A stretch of DNA of 32,092 nucleotides from assembly GCA_029959365.1 (NCBI GenBank), contig JASCOA010000030.1, forward strand, positions 1 through 32,092, read 5' to 3'. Below, one piece after another: positions 31,996 to 32,092 of this stretch. The notes under the pieces are model-generated. The model worked only from the letters and a program-made list of their open reading frames with translations. It did not search any database and was not told the DNA's origin. The translations under genes were made by a program, and so were the position numbers. This stretch comes from Microbacteriaceae bacterium PS02343 (GTDB taxonomy: Bacteria > Actinomycetota > Actinomycetes > Actinomycetales > Microbacteriaceae). Every line of letters begins with the position of its first letter. The stretch's first letter is position 1.

Positions 31996-32092
31996 GTTCT
32001 CCGGTCCGCCGCCGCCCCCGCGGCGGCCCCCCCGGGGCGGGGGGTCGCCGCCCGCGCGGCGGCCCCGGCGCCCCGCGGGCCCCCCCGCGTCG
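31996..32092. other. G/C-rich low-complexity window end
   Basis: After the upp stop the sequence becomes repeated C and G tracts with only a few A or T bases near either edge. No tRNA, terminator or gene can be recognised. The texture matches the first bases of the window and the block inside gntK, so it should be treated as unreliable. Confidence 0.55.

Noticed and set aside
31996-32092. tRNA or terminator after upp
   Set aside because: The sequence is low-complexity G/C and can fold almost anywhere; no cloverleaf elements such as a TTCGA loop can be found.

Overview
The window is a dense, very GC-rich stretch (roughly 70% G+C, with almost every third codon position G or C). Actinobacterial markers include a 32-residue bS22 ribosomal protein, many leaderless genes with a TANNNT box 6-8 bases before the start codon, an archaeal-type AspRS, and Excalibur/DUF2510 and DUF4232 surface proteins. 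Protein character and the recurrent GCGGATGC word suggest a Microbacteriaceae member, but that placement is inference. I see no rRNA, tRNA, CRISPR array, transposon or prophage. Blocks made almost only of G and C lie at both window ends and inside a gluconokinase gene (14744-14842). They look like assembly artefacts.

Layout. 86-1816: aspS, an overlapping 36-residue membrane peptide and a 96-residue membrane protein. 1878-8739: an MFS carrier, a LacI repressor and a three-gene monosaccharide ABC importer (chvE-mmsA-mmsB). Two matching operators, one of them a perfect 9+9 palindrome directly after a promoter, tie the repressor to itself and to the importer. 8815-9918: a Nudix hydrolase and a DUF4232 lipoprotein. 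9928-15669: a GntR/FCD regulator divergent from gntP-idnO-idnD-gntK, a complete route from L-idonate via 5-ketogluconate and gluconate to 6-phosphogluconate. 15682-16350: an Excalibur surface protein.

16451-23723 is the most interesting region, a candidate ether-lipid locus made of two divergent, tightly overlapping operons. On the minus strand are a degenerate ferritin-like protein, a fatty acyl reductase fused to a HAD domain, and an intact ferritin-like diiron protein. On the plus strand are a short-chain reductase, a PlsC-type acyltransferase and an alkyl-DHAP synthase homologue. Together they could make a fatty alcohol, exchange it into acyl-DHAP to form an ether bond, reduce the ketone and acylate the product. 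The diiron protein is a candidate oxygen-dependent tailoring enzyme (for example a vinyl-ether desaturase, or an aldehyde oxygenase). The diiron pair, one active-looking and one with half its metal ligands replaced, has no role I can name from known ether-lipid pathways.

23820-31995 is mostly conserved actinobacterial housekeeping: Dabb and glutaredoxin-like proteins, a SerB-like HAD phosphatase, DUF6194, bS22, a winged-helix regulator with an 11-residue amphipathic repeat, a KtrB/KtrA-type potassium transporter, proC, a cation diffusion facilitator, tadA and upp. The proC, bS22, HAD and glutaredoxin grouping recalls the proC-serB1 neighbourhood of mycobacteria, so the ether-lipid block may be inserted beside a conserved chromosomal segment.
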